A stretch of DNA of 64,000 nucleotides, taken from assembly GCA_021464415.1 (NCBI GenBank), contig CM038467.1:54208734-54272733 (forward strand), read 5' to 3'. Positions 46,202 to 57,034 of the stretch are shown one piece after another. This DNA comes from Lonicera japonica (lineage: Eukaryota > Streptophyta > Magnoliopsida > Dipsacales > Caprifoliaceae). The notes under the pieces are model-generated. The model ran no database searches, was not told the origin of the DNA, and worked only from the letters and a program-made list of their open reading frames with translations. A program made the translations under genes and the position numbers. How positions within the stretch are numbered: position 1 is the first letter of the stretch; every line of letters starts with the position of its first letter.

Positions 46202-46369
46202 CAAAGCCAATCTTCTTTTTTTTTTTAATGAGTCCTCTATGCCCTAGCAAGGGCAAAAGAGTAACAGCATAAATAAAGAAAAAGGTGGGAGATTACAGCA
46301 AGGCCATTTCCAAAGCCATAAGCCAAAAAACACAATGAAATGACCAAAGCCAAAGCCAAAGCCAATCTT
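46202..46369 (-). mobile_element. 5'-truncated LINE 3' tail with 13-bp duplications
   Basis: CAAAGCCAATCTT (46202-46214 and 46357-46369) flanks a 142-bp piece that starts with a T run, i.e. a poly(A) tail on the - strand. It carries the tail motif GGGCATAGAGGAC-like (here reverse of GTCCTCTATGCCC with a variant) and stretches shared with 51105-51224 and 53290-53412. Confidence 0.72.
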
Positions 46370-46859
46370 TCTCACACAAGTTCTTAGTTCTCTATTTTGT
46401 GTGAAGTCCAATTGTAAATAAGTTGTTTAACGGAAAGTCCTCTTTTAGGCTTGAAAGAGATTTAGCTCATACTCAAACCTTTATCTGATTTTCATTTTCA
46501 CTCAAAACTTAAATACTATAACTTTTAATCTAAGGCTTTGTTTGATAAACAAGATGGAAAATGACAGCAAAAACAATTGATATGTATGAAAAGTTGGAAA
46601 ATAAGTTGAATGATGTGGTGTCATGGTTTCCATCTCATGCTTCTTTCTATTAGTAGATGTCCTTTGTCCTTCTTTATTTTTTGTAGAAAAATTATCTTCC
46701 TCACCACTCAAAGAAATTTTTTCCATGGAAAAAGTCAAAAAAATAAGAGAACATCTCACTACATCACCAAACTTATTTTCCAACTTATCACAAAAATAGA
46801 GTGTTTTTGCCATTTCTTTTTATAGGAAACAAAATTTTATAAATATAGTGTTTTTGCTA

Positions 46860-47436
46860 TTATTTTCCGCCTTGTTATCAAAATGTGAAGGAAATCATAC
46901 CAAGATTTTGGCGTAGGACCGATTAATTGGAATTCACTCCTAACTTTGTACCAAATGCATTGGGCAAACTGGCAATGAATTAGCACATGATCAATTGATT
47001 CGTTATCACATTTGCATAAGGTACACCAAGAGGGGCAGGAATAGAAAAACTAAAACGCTATGGAGAGCGTGTTGTATGGCTATGGTAAGGCATTTATGGC
47101 TGGATCGAAAAGCTAGAGTATTTGAGAACAAATTTGCAGAAGCTAGTGAGGTGTGATGATGGGTCAAATTCACAGCTTCTCTTTGGGCCTTCGCCTCTCA
47201 TCAATTTGGGATTTTATCTGTTAATGAGATTTATAGTAATTGGGGTGCAGCCTTGAGTTAACTAGCTGTGTTCTATGTAGAGTCGTGAGCAGTTTGGCAG
47301 TGCTTTTCTTCATTTCTGTTTTCCTTTTTTAACTGTATTTCACCATGATTGTTGGTGTATTTCTGGTCCACCACCTTTGTATCCTTGCTCCTTTGATTTT
47401 ATTAATAAAAGCATTTGTTTCTCATAAAAAAATGGA
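46860..47436. mobile_element. L1 3' end with 5' inversion (twin priming)
   Basis: The right part (47041-47436, +) codes LWRACCMAMVRHLWLDRKAR, then FENKFAEA and SLWAFASHQFGILSV, the L1 ORF2 C-terminus, followed by 3' UTR with TTATTAATAAAAGCATTTG and an A tail. The left part (46860-47040) codes on the - strand for the segment that normally precedes it: CNESIDHVLIHCQF-like zinc-finger residues and KSWYDFLHIL. Adjacent ORF segments in opposite orientation within one insertion are the mark of twin priming. Confidence 0.75.
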
Positions 47437-47878
47437 GCCTAATGTCTGTAATTTTTTCATAGGAATTATATTTTACATATGATACTTAACCGTGTTAGTT
47501 TATTTTTTAACTTCGTATAATTTTTAAACCTCTAAATTTAATGACACTCAAAACACCATGTACGCTTTTTAATCAAAAATGTAATTTTGGTAATACGTAC
47601 TGAGATCTATCCAATAAGAATTAAAAACCCATAATTATATGAGATTCTGTTGGGAAAGGAGATAAATGCTCACAATATTGTGCCAACTCATGACCTCCAT
47701 ATGACTTTTTGAATTTCAATACCTTCAAAAAATACAAGCCTAAAAGCGATTTCTCTTGTATATTAGACGGTCTACATTAATACCAAAAAATGGCGAGATA
47801 GAGTCGATCAATATTGTAGGGCTCGGAATATGAAAAGGACCAATTATTTTACAAAAAATTATTAATTCTTCTAAAGTA
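47437..47878. other. Intron sequence, nothing recognised
   Basis: AT-rich, no frames, no repeat ends seen. Confidence 0.3.
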
Positions 47879-48480
47879 CTAGGTATTACCCGTGCCATTT
47901 GGCACGGTTAAACGGAAAAAAATTGATATTTAAAAATAAGAGTACCATATAAAATAGTATGACAAATAATAAGAGCGCAAATTAGAATTTAGCTAAATCA
48001 GATAAACTTTATTCGCTATAAAACTAATATTAGTTTATTTTGAAGAATGGAAGTGTTAACTAAATTAATTCGAAATAACCAATAATTGTTATTACGACAC
48101 TAAATGCAAAAATAGATCTCCAACACTTAAATAGTTTGCCCATAATATATATTTGCATAAGTTCATTACAAAAGCGTATAAAAAATTCACACTATAAAAT
48201 ACCTGAATATTGGTCTTTAATTTCTTTTTACAATCTTATTATATTCACAATGGATCTCGTTTTATAGACATTGATTAGTAGATTTCCAAATTTTAAATTT
48301 TTCTAAAATTCAAATTTTGAATTTAAATTATGACAATTTTTTTTTAAAGTTAAATGAGAAAGAAAGTGAATGAGAGAAGTGTGTTAGGTGTATATATTTT
48401 GGGTGTGAGTATTTATTGTATTGATTTGATGTTCCAATGTGGGGAAATCACATCCAAGGGCTAGTATTAATTAATAATTA
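47879..48480 (-). mobile_element. Non-autonomous Helitron
   Basis: The 3' end on the - strand is very clear: hairpin CCGTGCCAAATGGCACGG (47890-47907), GTAATAC, CTAG (47879-47882), then T outside. The body is AT-rich and non-coding. The 5' end is probably near 48450-48525 but I cannot fix the TC. Confidence 0.65.
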
Positions 48481-48858
48481 TATACCTATTATATATAATG
48501 TGAGCCTTTAGATCAAATGGCTTTGAAAATGAGTAGTAAGTTAAACTTTGTATTTATAATATAAATATGTTAAATCATCATCTCTCCCTTTTGCTTAAGC
48601 TCTTAGGTAGTGGCCCAACAATGTACATCATTCGTTGGGCACACGTGGAGAGAACCACCGTGGAGCACCTAGTGTACAATCGCAAAATGCTCAAGACTCT
48701 AACAATACATTCATTACCAAACCAACAAGAAAACTGATCTTATAAATTTATTAATTAGGAAACTAAGGATTACTCATATATATATGTATCACCGTTGCAA
48801 GTAATTTTTTAAGACGAAACCATGTTTTTGAAGGTATCGAAATCCGAAGGTTGCATAG
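48481..48858. other. Intron sequence, nothing recognised
   Basis: No frames or repeat ends that I can support. Confidence 0.3.
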
Positions 48859-49235
48859 AACAATTTTTTTTATCAGAAATAATTCTTTTATTAAAGACTA
48901 ATCAAAGTGTTACAAAGAAGATTACATCCTTACTGGACAAGCAGTCCACCAAAGCCCCTCAAGACATACAGCAAAACACAAATATTACAAAAAAACCATA
49001 AAACAGTGACGTGACAAAGCCACAGCCAACTCCACGGTTGGATAGTTGCACCCCAATTCCCACATAGGTCTGAAATTGATAAGGATCCAAAAATGTTCGA
49101 AGAGCTAGCCCAAAGCGAAGCTAATTGGTTGATTTTAATTCGGACTTTGGCTTTTTCAGAAGATATATCTTCGAATATCCTTGCATTTGTCTCTGGCCAA
49201 ATGCACCTGGAACAATCTTTTAGGCTTGTATTTTA
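48859..49235 (-). mobile_element. 5'-truncated L1 (- strand)
   Basis: On the - strand it codes CIWPETNARIFEDISSEKAK, INQLASLWASSSNIFG and a stop, then 3' UTR including TTGGTGGACTGCTTGTCCAG, ending in a T run at 48865-48873 (poly(A)). GAACAATTTTTT at the left and GAACAATCTTTT near 49211 look like its target duplication. Confidence 0.72.
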
Positions 49236-49519
49236 GAAGGGTAGTATTATACATCAAAATTACTAAACCCATTACAAAATATCAACAATTAGGACGGTGA
49301 TGCTATTTGCTAACTGTAGATGGGGATAGTCAAATCGATTTTAGGTTTTTGTCAGGGGGCTGCTTTCTTTAGTGTCTAAGGATGCTTTTCTTTGGTTCAT
49401 TTTGGTTTTCGGTTTGTTGGGAAATGGACTCCTCCATTTTCAAGTCTCCTTGCTTGTACTTGATTTTTCTATCTATATATGCATGTTTCTTATTAAAAAA
49501 AAATATCAACAATTAGGAC
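49236..49519 (+). mobile_element. Short L1 3' fragment with 19-bp duplications
   Basis: AAATATCAACAATTAGGAC occurs at 49277-49295 and 49501-49519 without mismatch. Between them lies about 200 bp of L1 3' UTR (TGGACTCCTCCATTTTCAAG, TTGCTTGTACTTGATTTTTC) ending in an A run. It is inserted in the 3' UTR of the - strand L1. Confidence 0.82.
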
Positions 49520-49815
49520 AAAAAACTGTAACAGTCCAGTGCAAACATGAGGCGGCCAACAGTACTAAAAACATTCAATGCTCTAGCCCATAGCCCAACT
49601 AAAAATATACTGTGATTCCACACTTCTACCACTGAGCTGTATCTATCATAAAAAATTCTTCTATTTCTTTCCAACCACACTGTCCAGGCTATAGCCAAAA
49701 CCATAAACCTCCATATGCATTTAGATATGTTACCGGGTTGCTTAAATGGCCGGTTAATTGCAATAACATCTGCCCATATTTTAGGAAGAGCATCCACTAA
49801 CCCAAACAGATTAAA
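49520..49815 (-). pseudogene. L1 ORF2 C-terminus (element alpha, - strand)
   Basis: Codes NLFGLVDALPKIWADVIAIN, KCIWRFMVLAIAWTVWLERN, RRIFYDRYSSV and on to a stop: the region after the L1 zinc-finger domain. It continues element alpha after the insertion at 49816-51755: the duplicated 17 bases encode the shared residues MFNLFGL/IFNLFGL on both sides. Confidence 0.82.
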
Positions 49816-49916
49816 TATTTTTTTTTTGATCGGAAACAAAATGCTTTTATATATAGAATGAAAATTCAAATACAAGCAGAGAAAGAGTTGAAAGTGCATG
49901 AGAAGTCCACATACAA

Positions 49917-50735
49917 CTAACAAGAAAATACAGTGTCCATCTGATTTTGAGCATACACACTCACTTTCCATGTTTTAGAGGGAGCATCAGAGGTGTCTGC
50001 CTCAATTTCTCTCTTTTCAATAGGGATTTGCAAAGAAACATTGGCATTGTCAACATTTTCTCTTTTCTTCTGGTCTGCCAAGAGGAGCTGCCATTGATAC
50101 TCATTAGGGTCATGTCTAGCAGTAGTGGAATTAGGCTTTGAAAGCTTAAAAAGAGCATTGGCTTCCCTTTTTGTTGCTTTTGACAATTTTTTCTGTTTGT
50201 GCAAAGGCAAAACATTTGTCCCACCTTTTTTCCTTTGAGCTCTGGTCTTCATAGGAGATGGAAAATACCCAGAGTCATTAGCTCCTGATTTATTGGTGGG
50301 ATTGGATGAGGGTTGTGAAGTTGAAGAGGAGAGATTCATGAATTTCCCACTCGGAGAGCTGTGTATGGACTGTGAAGCTGAAAGATGGCTATTTTGTTGA
50401 ATAGAAGGTAGTGAAATATTACCTTCCAAAGGGGGAAAGTGTTGGTTAAGAATTGATGATATGTCATTTTGCAAAAGTTGAATGCAGTCCTCATTATTGT
50501 TGTTCTTAGCTAAGGTAGTTTCAAAAGCCAAATCTGCCCTAGCTTCCCATGAAGGAAATGGTTCCTCATCTGCCATATTACCCCAATTTAAAGCCTCCTC
50601 AACATTTAGGGAAGGAGGTCTATGAACATCAAAAAAGTTTTCTGAACCTGTGGGAGAGTTAACCATCTCTTGATTCTCCTGAGAATTGGCTTCAGAAGAT
50701 TGATCCCATGCTTCACCATCACAATCATCATCCAT
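49917..50735 (-). CDS. 272-codon ORF in the inverted half of the retroelement
   Basis: Starts MDDDCDGEAWDQ, is acidic and Ser/Gln/Asn-rich (NNNNEDCIQLLQNDI, SSSTSQPSSNPTNK), then basic (KTRAQRKKGGTNVLPLHKQK, KLSKATKREANALFKLSK). It runs into the target duplication, which supplies the last four codons and the stop, so the original C-terminus is lost. The frame is also open for about 20 codons upstream of the ATG (to a TGA near 50790). No RT or endonuclease motif. I cannot name the domain; a variable part of an L1 ORF1-like protein is the best guess. Confidence 0.5.
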   Translation of the reverse strand: MDDDCDGEAWDQSSEANSQENQEMVNSPTGSENFFDVHRPPSLNVEEALNWGNMADEEPFPSWEARADLAFETTLAKNNNNEDCIQLLQNDISSILNQHFPPLEGNISLPSIQQNSHLSASQSIHSSPSGKFMNLSSSTSQPSSNPTNKSGANDSGYFPSPMKTRAQRKKGGTNVLPLHKQKKLSKATKREANALFKLSKPNSTTARHDPNEYQWQLLLADQKKRENVDNANVSLQIPIEKREIEADTSDAPSKTWKVSVYAQNQMDTVFSC

Positions 50736-51224
50736 TAAGCACTCCTTGAGGGATCTTGCTGGTTTTGTGCCTCCCAGCCAGCAGCATGCGCAGCTTCAAT
50801 TTTGGCAGTTTCAGTGCACTACTGGCAGTTATGCTTTAGCTACAGCAGTGGCAATTTTTGCTGCAGTTTGGCTCGATAGGCATTTCTATGCCTTGCTTCA
50901 GTTTTTTGCTGCCCTTCTTCCTTGTATTTTTCACAATTTTTGCTGTTAATTTTCTTGCTTTCTTTCTGTTTTTTGGCCATCATGTTTAGGCTCTCTTTTC
51001 TTTTTTGGCCTCCTGTTAGGCCTTGCCTTCCTTTTTTGAATTGCCTTGTGGACTTTTTGGTTTTTCCCCTTAGTCCATTATGCAATTTAGGCATATTTCT
51101 TGTGTTTTTTAGGTCTTGGGGATGGCCTTATTGTATCCCCCTCTTGTAATTCTTTTTTGGTTTTTTATGCTATTACTCTAGTGCCCATGATTGGGCATAG
51201 AGGACTTAAAAAAAAAAACAAACA
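49934..51224 (+). mobile_element. Twin-primed non-autonomous retroelement inside element delta
   Basis: AACAAGAAAATACAG (49919-49933 and 51225-51239) is a perfect 15-bp duplication. The right half (about 50790-51224) is + strand: 3' UTR with GGGCATAGAGGACTT and an A-rich tail. The left half is inverted and holds a 272-codon frame on the - strand. Inverted 5' part, sense 3' part, tail and duplication fit twin priming. The 3' tail belongs to the same family as 46215-46356 and 53290-53412. Confidence 0.75.
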
Positions 51225-51755
51225 AACAAGAAAATACAGAAGAAAGCACCAACAGCCCGAGACAAAAACCACAGGTTACAACACAGCTCGGGCAAAACAA
51301 ACAAACCAACCCAAAGCAAATTAATAAAAAAACTCCCTTATAAAACTGCTTTTACCCAACCCCTGCAAATAACAATCACCGAGAAAATCCCAAGAGCTTT
51401 TTATATTAAGCCATAGCTGCTTCCCAGTCTTGTAAAATATCTGATATAGAAAGAATACCAAATTTCTTAGACGAGAATGCCCACAACAAAGCTAACGACT
51501 TAACTCTTTGCCATACCTTTTCATTTTCCTCCTTATCTTCAGATATCCTAGCATTTCTTTTTTTCCAAACACACCACATCACCGCCAAGTAGTCGCACTT
51601 CCATAACACTTTCGATTTCTTATCTCTTTTCAAACACCACCTTCCTATCAAAAGATTGTACCATGAACCCGGGAAAGCTGAAATCTGATTGAATTCCCTC
51701 CTAATGTTGGACCAAATGGAGTGTGCAAATGGACAATGGATCATCAAATGGTCTA

Positions 51756-52565
51756 AACCCAAACAGATTAAACATTTTAATCAATAGATCTTGAACAAAC
51801 TGGCAGTGAATTAAAATATGGTCAATGTCCTCTCCACTTCTCCTGCACAACTTGCACCATGAGGGGGACAAACACATAGACGGTCTCCACCTTTGGATTA
51901 AGTTGCACATATTCACTCTACACAATAAGACTAACCAAGCAAACACCTTGATCTTTGGGGGAACCCCATGCTTCCATATGAAGTTGGATTGCAGAAATGG
52001 GATTGATGATCGTGTATCTGAAAGACAATCATAGAAAGACTTGTAAGAGATCTCCTCGGAATGATGTGCGGACCAAACCCTTTTGTCAATTATGCTTTGA
52101 TTAAGACTAACATTTTAGATCAAGTTGAGTAATGATAAATACTTCAAATTCTCTATTACAGAAGTTCCTAGAGAAGCTAAGATCCCAAGAGTAAGTGGTA
52201 TTTGAAGACCAAGAAACAACCGAACCAATCGACATTCTTTGGTTATTTGAAAGATGAAAGATTTTAGGAAAAGACTCTTTTAAAGGAGCACCCCCAACCC
52301 ATTTGTCTTCCTAAAATCGAATATTATCCCCCTCCCCTTCCCGCCACAAGTCTAATATTTTGCACAAACGAATTCCATACTTTTGCAATTGATTTCCAGG
52401 CAGCACGGAGAGAAAAATTAATTCAATGTTAGCATCCCACCCGTTAAGATGGAGGGCATATTTGCTCACAATAATTTCATGCCAAAGCGATTCCTTTTCA
52501 AGAGGGAATCTCTATGGCGATTTCCCAAGCAAAGCCTCATTCCTTTTCAACAGATTGTCCACACC
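51756..52565 (-). pseudogene. L1 ORF2 zinc-finger region (element alpha)
   Basis: On the - strand: KVFAWLVLLCRVNMCNLIQR, SPSWCKLCRRSGEDIDHILI, HCQFVQD. This is the zinc-binding domain (CxxC...HxxxxC) that follows RT in plant L1s. Upstream coding (52000-52560) is decayed, with SIPFLQSNFIWKHGVPPKI-like residues. Ended by the hAT-like insertion at 52566. Confidence 0.8.
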
Positions 52566-53512
52566 CAGTGTTTTAAATAGCATTCCATGGCGCGTGCTAT
52601 AGTGCATTTTTTCACAAAAATGCTACATAGCGTGTGGAACAAAAATTGCGGGTATTTTGGTGACGTGGCACGCTATAGCATAGATAGCGTACGCTATTTA
52701 CACTCTTTGCAAAAAACGAATGCTATTTGGTAAAGTGAGAAACTAGGTCAAATAAGTGAAACAATTTAGCAAAGCCTTAGCTCGATTTTCTCCTCCTTGT
52801 TTGTTCTCAAATCAGGAGAGAAACAAGGGGTAATGAAGGAGAGGAACGAAGGAGAAGGAGAAGAACGAAGGAGAAGAGAGAAGGAGAGAAGAAGAAATGG
52901 ATTGAGAGAGACAACAGTGGCTGCAAAATGAAGTAGAGAATCTTAGGAGCTATTTTATATTTAGGGTTTTGTAAATGTTAAAATGACTTGTGTGCCCTTA
53001 GCCATATAAACATTTATAATATTAGTAAATGTTTATTAGTTAAGGCCTTTTTATATTTTATTTATTAGTAAGTTAATATCATCTTATTATAAATAAATAA
53101 TAATAAATATATATATATATATATATTAGATATATAAATAGTATATATATATGCAATATTAGTAAATATGTATAATTTAATATCATCTTATTATAAATAA
53201 TTATAAATATATATATTATATGTAAATAATATATTTATGTAATATTAGTAAATATATATAATTTACTAATGTTCTTTAGTATAATATTAATTTTTTTTTA
53301 TAAAGACCTCTTTGCCCAATGAAAGACATTAGAGTGATAGCATAAATAACCAAAAAGCTACAAAAGGAGGGGGATACAAAAAGCCATCCCCAAGACCAAA
53401 ACACAAAGAACTTATGCTATTCATGTCCCAAATAACTTACGCTATACACTACGCTATTTGCGCTACAGAAACCAAAACGCTATTGGCTGCGCTATTGCTA
53501 TTTAAAACATTG
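52566..53512. mobile_element. hAT-like non-autonomous element
   Basis: CAGTGTTTTAAATAGC at the left mirrors GCTATTTAAAACATTG at the right (one mismatch). Flanking eight bases TCCACACC and CCCACGCC agree at six positions, fitting a decayed 8-bp hAT duplication. Both subterminal regions are rich in short CGCTAT/ATAGCG words. The interior has an (AT)n-rich stretch (53090-53270) and a LINE tail inserted at about 53290-53412. Confidence 0.72.
53290..53412 (-). mobile_element. LINE 3' tail inside the hAT-like element
   Basis: T run then ATAAAGACCTCTTTGCCCAA, ATAGCATAAATAACC, AGGAGGGGGATACAAAAAGC: reverse complement of the tail family also present at 51105-51210 (+) and 46215-46356 (-). Confidence 0.7.
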
Positions 53513-54654
53513 CCCACGCCTAAACCCCCACTTCTTTCTGACTTCGATACCACTTCCCGACTTACTAAGTGACTCCCTTTACCCTCACCCTTCCCTTCCT
53601 AAAAAGAGTCTCATTATTTTTTCCAAAATTGAAGCCGGTTTGTTAGGGATTTTAAATAGTGATAGGAAATAAACAGGAATACTCCCTAAAACTGATTGTA
53701 ACAAAACCAACTTGCCCCGTCTTGGAGACACCCTTTATGACAACCTTCCATTCTTTTTACCACTTTCTAAATAATGGTATTCCAAAACAAGACACTAGTA
53801 GGGTTACCAACCAACGGAAGCCCTAGTTATGTAAAGGGCCATGATCAACTACCACACCCCCACCCCAATTCATGCGCTATGTGAGATAATCTATCATCAT
53901 CAATGTTTAGTCCCGCTACTGAACTCTTCCCCATGTTAACTTTCAACCCCAATAGTGAAGAAAACAATTTAATGACCCCAACAATATTTTTGATGCAATT
54001 GTCTCGATCGGACACAGAAAATGCTATCATCCACAAATTGCAAATGTGATATTTTAACTCTATTATGCCCTATCTTAAACCCCTCAATTAAGTTGTTCCC
54101 ACAAGCTTTCTTCATCAATCTACTTAGCACATCTGCCACAAGTATAAACAAAAATGGAGATAACGGATCTCTCTACCGAATCCATCTTGATGCCCCAAAG
54201 TGACCTCTCGGTCTCCCGTTGATAACAACCGATAAATTCGTCGATGAGAGAATCCAAGGTCTCAACTTGTTATCAAATCCTTTTCTTTCCAATACAAAGT
54301 CCAAAAATTCCCAACTAATATGATCGTATGTCTTTTCAAAATCGATTTTGAAGATGACACCTTCCTTTTTCATTGCCCTATATTCCTCTATCACCTCATT
54401 TGCACTCAGGACGTATCCAAAATTTTTCTTCCTTGAACAAACGCCCCTTGGGAAGAGTCTATCATCTCCCCCAAAACTTTCTTGAGTTTCAATGAGAGGA
54501 CTTTATCCAAGACCTTGTATAATGAAATAACAAGGCTGATTGGGTGAAAGTCTTTAATTGATATTGAATTCATTTTTTTTGGAATTAAGCAAATAAAGGT
54601 GGCATTTGTTTTTACATTAACCACTCCACTATCAAAGAATTCTCGGGACACCAT
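53513..54654 (-). pseudogene. L1 ORF2 reverse transcriptase (element alpha)
   Basis: On the - strand from 54640 down: REFFDSGVVN, TFICLIPKKMN, DFHPISLVISLYK, GAFVQGRKILDTS, then FKIDFEKTYDHISWEFLDFV, HLQFVDDSIF and LGLKVNMGKSSV. RT blocks are in the right order in two or three frames. The catalytic box reads FVDD instead of the usual FADD. Stops and frameshifts disable it. The element's more N-terminal part lies at 62846-63200, split off by the 8-kb block 54655-62845. Confidence 0.85.
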
Positions 54655-57034
54655 CCGGGTTGACAAAAAAGCAGAAATAAACCAATTGAAGTTGGAGTTC
54701 GAGAGTTTTATTGAAGGAGGAAATATCATGGAACCAAAAAGCTGGAATAAAAGGTGCAATTGAATGGCATGCAGACTCGAAGCTCTTCCATAGGTTGCCA
54801 ATCAAAAGAAGGTCAATAAGTTCATAAGCAAGCTTGATGAAGCAAAGCTCCGAGGTTAGATGGGTACACAATTGAAGTTTTCAAGAAGTGTTGGGTAGTT
54901 TTGAAGGAGGATATTATGAAGGTGATGAAGGGATTTTTCGAGAATGGAGTGGTTAATGCTTTTGCAAATTCTACTTACATTTGCTTAATTCTGAAGAAGA
55001 TAGCATCAATCAAGCTCAAAGACTATCGGCCTATTAGTCTTGTTACTAGCCTCTATAAGATCTTAGCTAAGGTTTTATCCTTGAGGTTACGTGAGGTTTT
55101 GTGCGAGACGGTTGGCATGGCTTAACGTGCGTTTGTCAAGGATAGGCAAATATTGGGTTTGACACTTATTGCTAATGAAGGAGTGGAAGAATATAGGGAG
55201 ATGAAGAAAGGAGTCGTTTTGAAGATCGATTTTGAGAAGGCATACGATCACATAGAGTGGGATTTTGTGGACCATGTTCTTGAGCATAAGGGTTTTAGAG
55301 AGATGGAGGGAATGGATCAAAGGGTGTTTGTTGACAGTGAATTTTTCAGTAATGATGAATGAGAAATCAAGAGGGAATTTCAAAGCTTTGAGAGGGTTAC
55401 GACAAGGTGATCCGTTATCACCTTTCTTATTTGTTATAGTTGTTGATGTGCTCAATTTGTTGGTGGAAAGCGCGAAGACGAGGGATTATTGAAGGGTTTT
55501 CAATTGGTAGGGAGTGTGTAAGTTTGTCTCATCTTCAATTTGCCGATGATATGATCTTTTTCCTCTCAAATGATGAACATAAAATTGGTAACTTAAAGGA
55601 AATTCTTGATATTTTTGGGTATGCGTTTGGATTGAAGATCAATTTGTCCAAGACGGAAGTCGTGGGAATTAATGTAGGTGATTGTGAGATGGGGGCCCTT
55701 GCTGAGAGAATTAGGTGTGTAGTTGATAGTTGGTTAATGTCCTATTTAGAACTTCATTTGGGTGACAATCCGAGGAAGTCAGTTTTTGGAATCCGGTGAT
55801 AGAGAAGTTTACTAAAAGGCTCAAAGGGTGGTTCAAGGGATGTTTATCTAAAGGGGGAGTTGACCCTCATTCACTCGGTTCTCGATAGTATACTTACATA
55901 CTTTCTTTCATTGTTCATGATCCCGGTTTCAGTGGCTAAGACGATTGAAAAATTAATAAGATGCTTTTTGTGGGAAGGAATGGATAAATGAAAAACATTT
56001 CACTTAGTTAATTGGGAAACGGTGTCCAAATGCAAAGAGATGAGAGGGCTTGGCATTGGCAATTTGATCAAAAGGAATGAAGCATTGCTTGGCAAATAGC
56101 TTTGTAGATTTCCAAAATAACATAGTGCTTTTTGGCACTGTATCATTGGAAGCAAATACGGAATACTCGAGAATGGTTGAGATGCGAATAAAGTAAGCAG
56201 AGGTACTTTCAGCCGATTCGTATTCTTGGGATATTTCATTTCGTAGAAACTTTAATGATAGGGAGTTTTTGGAATATATGGGGCTGTTGAATTCTATTGA
56301 GGGTTTTTCTCCATCTTTGATCAAGGATCGGAGGATTTGGTCGGGGGATAAATCTAGGATATTCTCTTGCAAATCTTTCTTTGAGTCGATTATTCAGTCC
56401 TTGGAAGATGTTCCTTTTGTGCCTTACAATTTTTTTTCGAATGTGGGTATTCCTCCCAAAGTTAAAGTGTTTGCTTGGTTGGCATCTTGGAGAAGAGTCA
56501 ATACGTGTGATTTTCTTCAAATCAGAAGACCATCTCAAGCAATCTCCCCGTCTTGGTGTATCCTTTGTAAGAAAGATAATGAATCTATAGATCACATTTG
56601 CTCTATTGTAATTATACTCATAAGTTATGGGATAAAGCTACATTGATCTTTGAAGTGGTTGGGGTGTTTCTTAAGCGATGGCATCACTTTTTATGCATTT
56701 ATTGGCGATTCAAAGGCAAAACAAAGAAAGGCCAAAGAATTATGGAGATGTTGCTCTATGGCATTGTCATGGTTGATATGGCAGGAAAGGAATGCTATAG
56801 TGTTCGAGGATAAGCAAATAGATGTAGATGAGGTGTGGAGTAAAGTTAAGAGGATTGCATCTCTTTGGGCCAACACTTCCAATCTTTTTGTAATTTTATC
56901 GATTTGGAGATTTCTAACAATTGGGAGGCAATGTTGCTTTAATTATTCAGTGGTGATGTTAAAAGATGACATAATTTATTTCTTTTTCTTTGATTATTTG
57001 TTAGATGTTTGGGTGGACTGCTGGTCCATCACTG
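54655..57034 (+). pseudogene. L1 ORF2, RT and zinc-finger region (element beta, + strand)
   Basis: On + : KLDEAKLRGLDGYTIEVFKK, FFENGVVN, STYICLILKK, DYRPISLVTSLYKIL, then KIDFEKAYDHIEWDFVDHVL, LRQGDPLSPFLFVIVVDVL, HLQFADDMIFF, and later KVKVFAWLASWRRVNTCDFL, SPSWCILCKKDNESIDHI. This is a 5'-truncated L1 with RT and zinc finger; the FADD box is intact but several frameshifts and stops break the frame. At 57035 it is cut by the copia element; its 3' UTR resumes at 61607. Confidence 0.85.

Larger units (their letters stand above)
49816..51755 (-). mobile_element. 5'-truncated L1 (element delta) inserted in element alpha
   Basis: AACCCAAACAGATTAAA at 49799-49815 and 51756-51772 is a perfect 17-bp target duplication. 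On the - strand the element begins inside ORF2 (LDHLMIHCPFAHSIWSNIRR at about 51755) and reads through NLLIGRWCLKRDKKSKVLWK and WAFSSKKFGILSI to a stop at 51406. Its 3' UTR ends in ATAAAAGCATTTTGTTTCCG plus an A tail (49818-49828 as T). A second retroelement (49934-51224) interrupts the 3' UTR. Confidence 0.85.

Noticed and set aside
53095..53275. Origin or satellite from the AT-repeat tract
   Set aside because: Simple (AT)n expansion within a hAT-like element; nothing else supports a specific role.
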